From positions 1 to 20,060 of the IMG/VR virus record IMGVR_UViG_3300037248_000031: 20,060 nt of DNA; one strand, given 5' to 3'. Under the pieces are notes generated by a model. It was not told the origin of the DNA, did not search any database, and saw only the letters and a list, made by a program, of their open reading frames with translations. Numbering within the stretch: position 1 is the first letter of the stretch; each line of letters opens with the position of its first letter. Shown here piece after piece: positions 14,442-20,060 of the stretch. Source of the DNA: a virus. Position numbers and translations under genes: made by a program.

Positions 14442-15056
14442 ATGCCGACTAACTTCCTAACCAACATCACACACTGGTCGGTCCAGTACCTGGATCTGAT
14501 CAACGACGCTTTCATCGGCTCCCCGACTTCGACAGGCACGGGCGCGCAACCCTATCCCGGCCAGCTTGGCGGGATCATCGCATTGTCCGAGACCGAGGCC
14601 AACCTGCGCGGCTCGAAGATCACTCTGCACTCCGGCCTCTACCAGTACATCAACTTCCTGACTGGTTCGACGGCCTCGAACGTAGCAGGCCAAGTGGTCT
14701 TCTACGACACTGCGGCCCATCGTGCGGGTTGGACGGCAACCCCCGACGTGACCGCAACCACCATCGGCCAGGTCGCTGGCATCACGCTCGGCGCCGTGAC
14801 CAAGGGCAACTACGGCTGGATTCAGATCAATGGTGTGGCGAACGTGAAGTACAAGACTTCGCTCACCGCTGCGACCCCGGCCATCGGCGATCTCGTGATC
14901 GTGGACCAATCGCCCTCGAACCTCGCTGACGATCCAACGCAATCCGGCAACCCGACCTACGTGATCCTGAAATCGGTACTCGGCGTTGCTCAAGTGGCCC
15001 CGGTGGGTGCGGCGACTTCGCTCGTCCAGCTATGGCCGCGCTTCTTTAACATGTAG
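14442..15056 (+). CDS. capsid decoration-like protein
   Basis: The product has 204 residues, with a GAGGAGAT Shine-Dalgarno 6 bases before the ATG. The protein is beta-rich. A central part (GQVVFYDTAAHRAGW, then IGQVAGITLGAVTKGNYGW) resembles small phage proteins that bind the outside of the capsid, where the phrase ALGAVTKGNYGWIQ and a following strand are common. It is placed directly after the capsid gene, as expected for a decoration or head-stabilising protein. No enzyme motif is visible. The role is inferred from context and style. Confidence 0.6.
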   Translation: MPTNFLTNITHWSVQYLDLINDAFIGSPTSTGTGAQPYPGQLGGIIALSETEANLRGSKITLHSGLYQYINFLTGSTASNVAGQVVFYDTAAHRAGWTATPDVTATTIGQVAGITLGAVTKGNYGWIQINGVANVKYKTSLTAATPAIGDLVIVDQSPSNLADDPTQSGNPTYVILKSVLGVAQVAPVGAATSLVQLWPRFFNM

Positions 15057-15076
15057 ACTGGAGGAGATCACACAAC

Positions 15077-15439
15077 ATGGCATCTCCAGTCAAAGTTAAC
15101 GGGATATTCGGGATCGGGGACCGCATGATGTCGATCGTTGACGTCACCGGTCCCACGTCCTACACGCAAATCACGCCAGGGGTACCTCCTGCCGGTCCAA
15201 CCGGTGGGCAGGTACTCTCTGCGCAGAATGTCGGGCTCAAGGTCATCGAACTGGTGATCTGCGGGCTCGACAATAGCGGTACCTACACGGTGGATGGCGC
15301 AAGGCTACCGGTGGCGCAGGGCGCAGAGTTTCCTAACTCGGCAGCGCTCATCTGGGTCACGGCGGCGAGCGGCGCGCAGGTAGCTGGCGCGACTAACCTG
15401 TCCACCTTCGTAACGCGAATGGCATTTATCGGGCGCTGA
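15077..15439 (+). CDS. hypothetical virion protein, 120 residues
   Basis: A strong TGGAGGAGAT Shine-Dalgarno precedes the ATG. The product is beta-rich, with an N-terminal MASPVKVNGIFGIGDRMMS, a Pro/Gly turn region at ~30-45 and strands such as VGLKVIELVICGLDNSGTY and ALIWVTAASG. There is no signal peptide or membrane span. It lies between the decoration-like protein and the adaptor candidate, so it is probably a minor head or head-tail joining component. The family is not recognised. Confidence 0.6.
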   Translation: MASPVKVNGIFGIGDRMMSIVDVTGPTSYTQITPGVPPAGPTGGQVLSAQNVGLKVIELVICGLDNSGTYTVDGARLPVAQGAEFPNSAALIWVTAASGAQVAGATNLSTFVTRMAFIGR

Positions 15440-15448
15440 GGTTAATCC

Positions 15449-16465
15449 TTGCCGCTTGATCAATATGCTCAAGAACTGATCGGCCTCTACCCTGGCCTCT
15501 CACTCCTGCCCGCCCGGACCATGATCAACCGGGCGTGGCAGGATATTCGCGACGAGGGTCTGTGGTCGTGGCTCGTCGCGGAGTTCGCCTACGTCGCTCC
15601 TCTCCCTGTAACCGCAGGCACGGTCACTACAACCCTCGCCAGCGCCATCGTCACAGGCGACGCCAACGCGACCGCCGCGTGGACCCCTCTCGCCGCCGCC
15701 AATCCCCCTCTCGCCTCTCCTAATCTCGGTATCGGTCGCCAATTCCGCTGCGGGATGGGCAACCCGATCTACAACATCGTCGCCTACAACGGCACGAACC
15801 AGATCACACTCGACCGCCTCTACACCGAAGCCGAGAACGTAGGCGCGGGCCAAACCTACCAGATCTACAAGCCCTATTACGCGCCCCCCTCCGCTGACTT
15901 CCTCCGCTTCTTCTCAGTCACGAACATCCAGTTCGCCTACTCGATCGTGGGCAAGTCTTTGAACTTCAACCGCGAGCAGCTCGACCGGATGGACCCGCAG
16001 CGCGGCTCGTTCGGCAACGCCTACATCATCGGCAGCTACAAATCCGATCCGCTGCTGCAAACTCCCGTGTATGAGTTCTGGCCTGCTCCCACCGATGGCA
16101 ACACCTACATGGCGATCTACCAGCGTCGCGGTCTCCCACTGACTCCGGCAGGTGTGACTCCGGTGATTGACTACCCTCCGACTCTCTCCCCCTCGCTCCT
16201 GATGGCACGCGCCGAGTTTCAAACCTCGATCTGGGCAGTCAAGAACATGAACCGCTACCCCGATCTGAAGGGTGTGAATTGGTTCGGCGTGCGCAAGGAG
16301 GCACTCGCTCAATACCTGAACGAGTTGGTGAAGCAGCGCCGTCAGGACATGGAGATCTTCAAGAACACGTGGATTCTGCCGAAGGGGACTTATCTAGGGT
16401 TCCCGGTCGATGCGGCCTTCATTCAATCCCATGACGTCGATCTCATGTTCGTCGACGTCGGTTGA
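15449..16465 (+). CDS. head-tail adaptor-like structural protein
   Basis: The product has 338 residues from TTG 15449, with GAGGT upstream. The N-terminal helices (ARTMINRAWQDIRDEGLWSW) resemble adaptor proteins of the P22 gp4/connector kind, which dock under the portal. A beta-domain insert follows at ~45-145 with Thr/Val repeats, then helices and a C-terminal stretch LNELVKQRRQDMEIFKNTW. No other start with a better ribosome site is evident. The partial gene at the right edge has a similar layout. Assignment to the adaptor group is tentative; a structural virion role is likely. Confidence 0.55.
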   Translation: MPLDQYAQELIGLYPGLSLLPARTMINRAWQDIRDEGLWSWLVAEFAYVAPLPVTAGTVTTTLASAIVTGDANATAAWTPLAAANPPLASPNLGIGRQFRCGMGNPIYNIVAYNGTNQITLDRLYTEAENVGAGQTYQIYKPYYAPPSADFLRFFSVTNIQFAYSIVGKSLNFNREQLDRMDPQRGSFGNAYIIGSYKSDPLLQTPVYEFWPAPTDGNTYMAIYQRRGLPLTPAGVTPVIDYPPTLSPSLLMARAEFQTSIWAVKNMNRYPDLKGVNWFGVRKEALAQYLNELVKQRRQDMEIFKNTWILPKGTYLGFPVDAAFIQSHDVDLMFVDVG

Positions 16466-16491
16466 TATGCAAGGACTTAGTGTGGGATACT
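16462..16491 (+). promoter_or_regulatory. candidate promoter of the lysis-like region, leaderless start likely
   Basis: TTGATA at 16462-16467 and GATACT at 16486-16491 are separated by 18 bases, the same spacing as the two other candidate promoters. Transcription would begin near 16498-16499, where the next ATG lies. No Shine-Dalgarno precedes that ATG. The 33-base gap here is one of the few breaks between genes in this part of the window. Confidence 0.5.
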
Positions 16492-16498
16492 GCGTGCC

Positions 16499-17077
16499 AT
16501 GAGGCTAGCGGTTGCGCTACTGTTCGCTGCTCACTTGATGGCGCAGTCCACAGTCTCCGTTCTCCTCACTCCCGAGAGCGGCTCCTCAACCGCGAACGTC
16601 TTCGGCAAGGGCAAGGTAGTCGTCTGGGACTGCTCACTCTGCAACGACACTTCTTTCACTGTCACTGTTCCCCCCGAGCGCGTCTACATGTCCGCGCCGA
16701 AGCTGCACCATCTCGATCTCGCGCGCGCGACGGCGCAGCTTCAATCGTCCTACAACCGTCGAGCCCTTCCGATCCTGATCACGGCTCTCGGCTGGGCAGC
16801 GGACGGTGCGGTTGTATTCATGGGCGGCAGATACATCGCGGCAACCCCCAAGGTGATCGGTGCAGTAGGCGCAGGCGGGGCGGCGGCGCGCTTCATCGCG
16901 GGTAAGCTACAAGGAGTGACGCCGCAATTCGCCAGCCTCCTCCCCGATCTGTTGTCTGAGTCAGTCGTGCTGCTCCCGGCTCAGTGCGCGACACGTACCA
17001 TTCTCGCTTCACAGACTCGCAAGGAGGACGTGATCCAGTCCACGATCACTATCCCCGTCGCGGCGGTGTCACATTGA
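16499..17077 (+). CDS. exported membrane-associated protein with CxxC
   Basis: The product has 192 residues. The N-terminus MRLAVALLFAAHLMAQS is a typical secretion signal with likely cleavage after Ala15 or near it. The exported part begins beta-rich and contains WDCSLCND at ~43-50 (possible disulfide or metal site). Two hydrophobic, Gly/Ala-rich stretches at ~90-107 and ~112-132 may insert into a membrane. The family is not recognised. As the first gene after a promoter in a region rich in membrane proteins, it may belong to lysis, superinfection exclusion or envelope modification; this is inference. Confidence 0.6.
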   Translation: MRLAVALLFAAHLMAQSTVSVLLTPESGSSTANVFGKGKVVVWDCSLCNDTSFTVTVPPERVYMSAPKLHHLDLARATAQLQSSYNRRALPILITALGWAADGAVVFMGGRYIAATPKVIGAVGAGGAAARFIAGKLQGVTPQFASLLPDLLSESVVLLPAQCATRTILASQTRKEDVIQSTITIPVAAVSH

Positions 17078-17148
17078 GTAACCACCTCAGCCTTGCTGCA
17101 AAGAGTTGGTGGCAGCGGCTCTGGTATCTCGTTCGCTATAGGAGATAA
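17074..17148 (+). CDS. possible 24-residue basic peptide
   Basis: TTG at 17074 overlaps the previous TGA and opens a frame of 24 residues ending SWWQRLWYLVRYRR, aromatic and basic. Its stop lies within the ribosome site of the next gene. It could be an amphipathic membrane peptide, or chance. The only support is the coupled start and the otherwise unexplained gap. Confidence 0.25.
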   Translation: MSNHLSLAAKSWWQRLWYLVRYRR

Positions 17149-17150
17149 AA

Positions 17151-17417
17151 ATGCTGGCTCTCGTTGAAGTGAACAATCAACAGATCGTCGAGTTGGCTAC
17201 ACCGATCGCAGTGATCATCTCCATCCTCCTTCAGCAGCGCGCGGCCAGTAAGGCGCAGGCAGCCGCAGTAGTCGCAGCGCAGAAGACCGACGAGATCCAC
17301 ACGATGGTGAACAACAATCTCACCGCAGCGCGCGCCGAAGTAGTTGCGCTCCAGAAGCAGGTCACCGACCTCTCCGTGCACATCGCGAAGATCACAGAAA
17401 AGGATGGGGGCGCTTGA
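17151..17417 (+). CDS. small membrane protein with coiled coil, holin-like
   Basis: The product has 88 residues. A TAGGAGAT Shine-Dalgarno lies about 6 bases before the ATG. Residues ~10-28 (QIVELATPIAVIISILL) form one membrane span, followed by a Gln/Ala-rich charged helix to the end (for example LQKQVTDLSVHIAKITEK). A single span plus cytoplasmic coiled coil is seen in some phage holins and holin-associated proteins. Its TGA overlaps a TTG that starts the next small gene. Its place in the run toward the endolysin supports a lysis role, but the family is uncertain. Confidence 0.5.
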   Translation: MLALVEVNNQQIVELATPIAVIISILLQQRAASKAQAAAVVAAQKTDEIHTMVNNNLTAARAEVVALQKQVTDLSVHIAKITEKDGGA

Positions 17418-17587
17418 TCCGTGCCGAAATATTAGCGAGTGTGCTGTTTTGGGCATACACACGCGATCAGCTATGCCTATCGTTGGAGCAGGAGAACCGC
17501 GAACTACGTCAAACAGTGGGAGATCTGCACGAAGAGATTGTCAGGCTCGTGCTTGCCCCTCTCGGGACATCGACGAAGGCCAACTGA
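17414..17587 (+). CDS. 57-residue spanin-like or coiled-coil membrane protein
   Basis: TTG at 17414 overlaps the previous stop. The product has a short hydrophobic N-terminus (IRAEILASVLFWAYT) followed by a coiled coil (SLEQENRELRQTVGDLHEE). This is the layout of an inner-membrane spanin (Rz-like) in miniature. The next gene, which starts immediately after the stop, has a secretion signal, so the pair might act as inner and outer spanin; the second lacks an obvious lipobox, which weakens this. Confidence is limited by length and the TTG start. Confidence 0.45.
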   Translation: MIRAEILASVLFWAYTRDQLCLSLEQENRELRQTVGDLHEEIVRLVLAPLGTSTKAN

Positions 17588-17863
17588 ATGCAGCGTCTTC
17601 CACTCCTCATCGTGATCGCACTGGCCGCCGTGGCCCAGAAACCTGCGCGCATGGAGATAGACCCCGTGGCCGATCTCAACGGGAGATTCGTGTGGGGGCT
17701 GCAGCGCCCTGACCAAACCAAAGCCTGCACGGTCGAGAAGGAGATCATCGTGTACCCGGTCGCGCACATTTCGGTGCCTGGAGCGGTCATCGATGACCTC
17801 GACCTTCATGCTAAGATCTGCGTATCAGGGCACTGGCGAACTGTGAAACTCGGAGTAGAGTAG
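17588..17863 (+). CDS. small exported protein, 91 residues
   Basis: The ATG follows the previous stop directly. MQRLPLLIVIALAAVAQ is a secretion signal with cleavage likely after Ala16 or Gln17. The mature part (~74 residues) has two Cys (KACTV and KICVS), which may form a disulfide, and is beta-rich (EIIVYPVAHISVPG). No lipobox is clear. It could be an outer-membrane or periplasmic lysis factor, or another envelope protein. The family is not recognised. Confidence 0.55.
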   Translation: MQRLPLLIVIALAAVAQKPARMEIDPVADLNGRFVWGLQRPDQTKACTVEKEIIVYPVAHISVPGAVIDDLDLHAKICVSGHWRTVKLGVE

Positions 17864-17871
17864 GAGGCACT

Positions 17872-18042
17872 ATGACGCTATCGATTCTGTTCTGGATACT
17901 GATGATCCTTTGGGTGATCGTGTACTGGGGCGGAGAGTTCAACCCCACACAGCCGTATTACAGGCGCGGCGCAGGCATCCTGATATTCGTCCTGCTGGTG
18001 ATTCTGGGCTGGGCGGTGTTCGGCGGGCCTGTCAGGGGCTGA
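17872..18042 (+). CDS. two-span membrane protein, holin candidate
   Basis: The product has 56 residues. AGGAGG lies 4 bases before the ATG. There are two membrane segments, ILFWILMILWVIVYW at ~5-19 and ILIFVLLVILGWAVF at ~36-50, joined by a polar Arg/Tyr/Pro loop. Two-span small proteins (class II) are frequent among phage holins, which trigger lysis by making membrane holes. The location just upstream of the endolysin-like gene supports this. No family match can be made by eye. Confidence 0.5.
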   Translation: MTLSILFWILMILWVIVYWGGEFNPTQPYYRRGAGILIFVLLVILGWAVFGGPVRG

Positions 18043-18058
18043 CGGAAAGGAGGGCGAA

Positions 18059-18133
18059 ATGGACCCGATCACTGTTTGCATCGTGATCTACACGATCTGG
18101 ACGATCGCGCTCGTTGTGTCGCCGAAGAAGTAG
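18059..18133 (+). CDS. 24-residue membrane peptide
   Basis: ATG at 18059 follows GGAAAGGAGG with 5-base spacing, a near-ideal ribosome site. The peptide is one membrane helix (ITVCIVIYTIWTIALVV) ended by PKK, which orients the tail to the cytoplasm. It is too short for family assignment. The strong ribosome site argues that it is translated. A regulator of the neighbouring holin candidate is possible. Confidence 0.5.
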   Translation: MDPITVCIVIYTIWTIALVVSPKK

Positions 18134-18143
18134 AGGATTAATC

Positions 18144-18293
18144 ATGCCGGGCGTCGAAGATACGATGCACGAGTTCAAGCGGGGGAAGCTCCACTCTGGC
18201 TCGAAGAAGGGGCCAAAAGTGAAGAGCCGCGCACAAGCCCTCGCGATCGCATTAAACCAGGCCCGCCGCCGAACCCGTGGCAAGAAGCGATGA
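18144..18293 (+). CDS. DUF6496-like small basic protein
   Basis: The product has 49 residues. The stretch TMHEFKRGKLHSGSK followed by KVKSRAQALAIALNQARR matches a pattern I recall as DUF6496, short basic proteins common in phage and bacterial genomes with no known function. The C-terminus is RRRTRGKKR. The stop overlaps the endolysin ATG (ATGA), so the two are probably co-translated. Its charge suggests nucleic-acid or virion binding. Confidence 0.65.
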   Translation: MPGVEDTMHEFKRGKLHSGSKKGPKVKSRAQALAIALNQARRRTRGKKR

Positions 18294-18670
18294 CTGGCCT
18301 CGTCGACGCGATCGTCAACTCCATCGCATCCGCCGAGGGCTTCTTCGTCAACGGTGCAATCCCTAACCGCGATGACAATCCCGGCGATCTTCGCGCAGCT
18401 CCCTGGCTAACTAACCCAGTAATCGTAGACGGCTTCTGGAAGGCAGCGACCGTGGCCGAAGGGATCGCCGGAGTCCACCACCAGGTGGCTCTCGACATCG
18501 CGCGTGGCTATTCGCTCCGCACCCTGATCTACGCGTGGGCGCCCCCAACCGATCACAACCAGACAGAGATCTACCTCCACGAAATGGTCAGGCGCCTCGG
18601 TGTGCAGGGATTCGTCATCGACCCAGAGAAGCAGCTCTGGCTGTACCTGGACGTCAAGTACGTGGCGTAG
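18290..18670 (+). CDS. endolysin-like peptidoglycan hydrolase
   Basis: The product has 126 residues. The N-terminus IVNSIASAEGFFVNGAIPNR then DDNPGDLR matches a motif of small lysozyme or transglycosylase-type phage proteins, in which the Glu in AEGF is the likely catalytic acid and NPGDL follows. A helix AEGIAGVHHQVALDIARG and the C-terminal YLHEMVRRLGV complete a compact lysozyme-like fold. It would cleave cell-wall glycan in late infection, or act as a virion-borne hydrolase. No signal peptide is visible, so release would need a holin; several small membrane proteins lie just upstream. Confidence 0.7.
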   Translation: MTGLVDAIVNSIASAEGFFVNGAIPNRDDNPGDLRAAPWLTNPVIVDGFWKAATVAEGIAGVHHQVALDIARGYSLRTLIYAWAPPTDHNQTEIYLHEMVRRLGVQGFVIDPEKQLWLYLDVKYVA

Positions 18671-18680
18671 TGGTAGAATC
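18671..18680 (+). promoter_or_regulatory. possible extended -10 promoter
   Basis: TGGTAGAAT at 18671-18679 fits an extended -10 (TG-n-TAGAAT). No good -35 is seen 16-18 bases upstream. It lies just after the endolysin stop, at the start of a 139-base gap, and could serve the small genes that follow. A CCACCG/CGGTGG stem (18741-18746 with 18760-18765) lies downstream in the same gap. Confidence 0.35.
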
Positions 18681-18705
18681 GACCCAGTGCTAGCTGTTGG
18701 AGACG

Positions 18706-18825
18706 ATGTTGCATGACGGGCATCTCTGGTGCCGCCATAGCCACCGGGCGCGTAGTACACGGTGGTCGATGTTCATGGGAACTCGTCAGTTTGTGAAAGG
18801 AGCAGTGAAATGGGAAAGGCAATGA
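18706..18825 (+). CDS. possible 39-residue basic protein
   Basis: ATG at 18706 has GGAG 6 bases upstream and opens a frame of 39 residues rich in Arg, His and Trp (HLWCRHSHRARSTRW). It ends within the start of the next gene, a 16-base overlap. It would fill most of an otherwise empty gap. The family is not recognised and the frame could be chance. Confidence 0.3.
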   Translation: MLHDGHLWCRHSHRARSTRWSMFMGTRQFVKGAVKWERQ

Positions 18826-19091
18826 TCAACACGCCGTTCGAGTCGTGCGAAGGTGTCGTCGCGAAGACTCCATCGATCAAGGGAGTCAACGGTACGTACA
18901 GTGGCAACCGTCCTCCATTCGACAAACCTCACTCGAAGGGCAAGGACACGATCCCGGTCAAGTTCTTCTCAGGCGAGGGCGACAAGATCGGCCCACTCTC
19001 ACCGGACCCCGAAGCGTTTCAATCCCCGCATGGCAACACACTAACCATTGGGGGCGCCGTAGACCGTAAGAGCCGCAAGTCGGGCGATTAG
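18810..19091 (+). CDS. hypothetical small protein, 93 residues
   Basis: ATG at 18810 has GAAAGGAG about 7 bases upstream. An in-frame GTG at 18762 would add 16 residues but lacks a ribosome site. The protein is polar, Gly/Ser/Pro/Lys-rich and probably flexible (KGVNGTYSGNRPPFDKPHSK), with a short beta-type segment DTIPVKFFSG. No family is recognised. A minor virion or accessory role is possible. Confidence 0.55.
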   Translation: MGKAMINTPFESCEGVVAKTPSIKGVNGTYSGNRPPFDKPHSKGKDTIPVKFFSGEGDKIGPLSPDPEAFQSPHGNTLTIGGAVDRKSRKSGD

Positions 19092-19105
19092 TCGCGGGCC
19101 GACTG

Positions 19106-19321
19106 ATGCTGCGCCGTTGGGTAAATAAGTGCCGCAATTGTGGAGCTGTGCGTGAGTACCCAAGTGGGCGACACATCACGACATGTCCTCGATGTGGAAG
19201 CATGGATATAGAGTACACACCGGCTCCGAGAACGCAGGCGCAGCGCGAGCGCCTGATACTAGAAGCTATCAAAGGAAACGAGGCTGATGATGAGTTTCGG
19301 GCAAGCACTAGAAGCCGTTAA
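19106..19321 (+). CDS. zinc-ribbon microprotein, 71 residues
   Basis: The protein contains CRNCGAVREYPSG and, 15 residues on, CPRCGSMDIEY, a complete four-Cys zinc ribbon at residues ~9-33. A charged helix follows (TQAQRERLILEAIKG). The gene lies directly before, and overlaps by 35 bases, the Tad2-like gene. It could bind DNA, RNA or protein. It is the cleanest zinc ribbon of the window. Confidence 0.65.
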   Translation: MLRRWVNKCRNCGAVREYPSGRHITTCPRCGSMDIEYTPAPRTQAQRERLILEAIKGNEADDEFRASTRSR

Positions 19322-19508
19322 GAATGGTAAGACGGCACAGCGTGTGGGTTGGAACGGCAAAGGCATGTGGATTGCGCTTCAGAAGCCCGACGCACAGTCC
19401 AAAATAGGTGTGCCGTACCTGTACATGAAGGGCGTCGATGGGAAGCTGTTTCCGTGGAATCCCAACAATCTGGATATGCTCGCAGAAGACTGGCAGATAG
19501 TGAGCTGA
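19287..19508 (+). CDS. DUF2829 / Tad2-like anti-defence protein
   Basis: The product has 73 residues. MSFGQALEAVKNGKTAQRVGWNGKGMW, PYLYMKGVDGKLFPW and DMLAEDWQIV are the three signature parts of DUF2829. Members of this family include Tad2, which binds cyclic nucleotide signals made by Thoeris (and some CBASS) defences and so keeps the effector inactive. The full short domain is present with no truncation. Two ATG codons (19287 and 19290) are possible. The neighbours are small accessory genes between lysis and tail genes. Family membership is confident; activity on any particular signal is not shown. Confidence 0.8.
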   Translation: MMSFGQALEAVKNGKTAQRVGWNGKGMWIALQKPDAQSKIGVPYLYMKGVDGKLFPWNPNNLDMLAEDWQIVS

Positions 19509-19512
19509 TCAC

Positions 19513-19734
19513 GTGGCACCCGAAGAGTTGCAGGCGTTCGAGAAGGCGTATCAGGAAGCGCAGCAAGGTGCGGATACACCAGAAATGGTCGTAACACCTG
19601 ATGGCATATTCGTGCGCGGTGACGACGGGGTTACTGTGTACGACTACGACGACGAGGGCAACGCGATCGGCCTGACCCAGACGCAGCAGTTCGAGCGAAT
19701 CGAAGCGACGAAGGCGCGTCTGGGGATCACTTGA
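19513..19734 (+). CDS. acidic hypothetical protein, 73 residues
   Basis: GTG at 19513 lies 4 bases after the Tad2-like stop. The product is acidic: a helix (EELQAFEKAYQEAQQG), beta-strand pairs (GIFVRGDDGVTVYDYDDEG) and a terminal helix. No family is recognised. It is probably co-translated with the Tad2-like gene. It could be a further anti-defence or accessory factor, which is speculation. Confidence 0.5.
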   Translation: MAPEELQAFEKAYQEAQQGADTPEMVVTPDGIFVRGDDGVTVYDYDDEGNAIGLTQTQQFERIEATKARLGIT

Positions 19735-19738
19735 GAGT

Positions 19739-20060
19739 GTGCCCTACGCTTACTATCCTCTCTCGCAGCTTCTCACCGATCTATCCCTGCGTCTGCAAGA
19801 TCCGAATGGCGTGTTCTGGACCCCCGTCGAACTCACTCTCTACATCCAGGAAGCCCTTCGAACCTGGAACGCAATGGCCACCTGGTACCGCGACCGGTTT
19901 TCCTTTAATACCGTTGCCGCGACAACCTGGTACGATCTCAGTGCACAGACGGGTACACTAGTCCCGTATACCGTCACTGATACTACCCTGTTCGAGACTA
20001 TCGAGTACCACCTGCTTGAACCTCCCACGGCTCCCTACTCGGGCAGTGAGATGTTCACGA
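19739..20060 (+). CDS. structural protein, 3' end cut by window edge
   Basis: The frame from GTG 19739 runs off the window, giving at least 107 residues. TTG 19731 lies in another frame. The N-terminus has helices SQLLTDLSLRLQDPNGVFW and LTLYIQEALRTWNAMATW, followed by strands (FSFNTVAATTWYDLS). This resembles the helix-then-beta plan of the adaptor-like protein at 15449, so it may be a paralogous connector or tail protein. C/G third-position bias supports coding. The true length and family cannot be judged. Confidence 0.55.
   Translation, partial: MPYAYYPLSQLLTDLSLRLQDPNGVFWTPVELTLYIQEALRTWNAMATWYRDRFSFNTVAATTWYDLSAQTGTLVPYTVTDTTLFETIEYHLLEPPTAPYSGSEMFT

Noticed and set aside
18655-18725. 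tRNA-like stretch (GTAGTGGTAGAATCG resembles a D arm)
   Set aside because: No acceptor stem closes around it, the putative anticodon loop has no U33, and there is no T-arm GTTCGA-type sequence downstream. The TAGAAT is better read as a -10 element.
1-20060. CRISPR array, insertion sequence or attachment site
   Set aside because: No regularly spaced repeats, no transposase or integrase reading frame, and no tRNA-end duplication were seen on either strand.

Overview
The window is a densely packed, one-directional (+ strand) block of genes from a tailed double-stranded DNA bacteriophage (Caudoviricetes-type) or a prophage of one. The evidence is the ordered virion assembly set: probable small terminase, large terminase (ATPase plus nuclease motifs), portal, scaffold-like protein, major capsid protein, decoration-like protein and a head-tail adaptor candidate. 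A lysis region follows. The sequence is GC-rich with C/G-biased third codon positions. Gene junctions are mostly ATGA or TAGTG overlaps. No integrase, tRNA, rRNA or CRISPR array is visible. The host cannot be named from the sequence; sigma70-like promoters and Shine-Dalgarno sites indicate a bacterium.

Layout. 1-2330: early end of the transcription unit, with an XRE-type HTH protein, two unknown proteins and a probable small terminase. 2146-5911: a small Cys-motif protein, a TPR-glycosyltransferase, another small Cys-motif protein and the large terminase, which lacks a normal start codon. 5908-9241: a Pro-rich Ig-like protein, a 27-residue membrane peptide, a zinc-ribbon protein, a 54-residue protein and the portal. 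9238-10344: two zinc-ribbon microproteins and a putative HExxH metallopeptidase. 10345-10745: a near-consensus promoter, a hairpin leader and three tiny Arg/Lys-rich peptides. 10746-14413: a Pro-rich protein, a Cys-motif protein, the scaffold-like protein, a free-standing LAGLIDADG endonuclease gene and the major capsid gene, which is split by a 256-nt group IA intron. 14442-16465: decoration and adaptor-type proteins. 16499-18670: a lysis-like cassette of exported and small membrane proteins ending in a muramidase-like endolysin, with a DUF6496 protein inside it. 18671-20060: small accessory genes, including a DUF2829/Tad2-type anti-defence protein, and the start of another structural gene cut by the window edge.

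The most notable features are: (1) a capsid gene interrupted by an ORF-less group I intron, with a homing endonuclease gene just upstream whose stop codon overlaps the capsid TTG start; (2) a Tad2-like protein, a family known to sequester the signalling nucleotides of Thoeris/CBASS defence; (3) a set of tiny basic peptides under their own strong promoter; (4) at least seven small Cys-motif proteins, most placed directly before a larger gene; and (5) a terminase whose only well-placed start after a strong Shine-Dalgarno is ACG.
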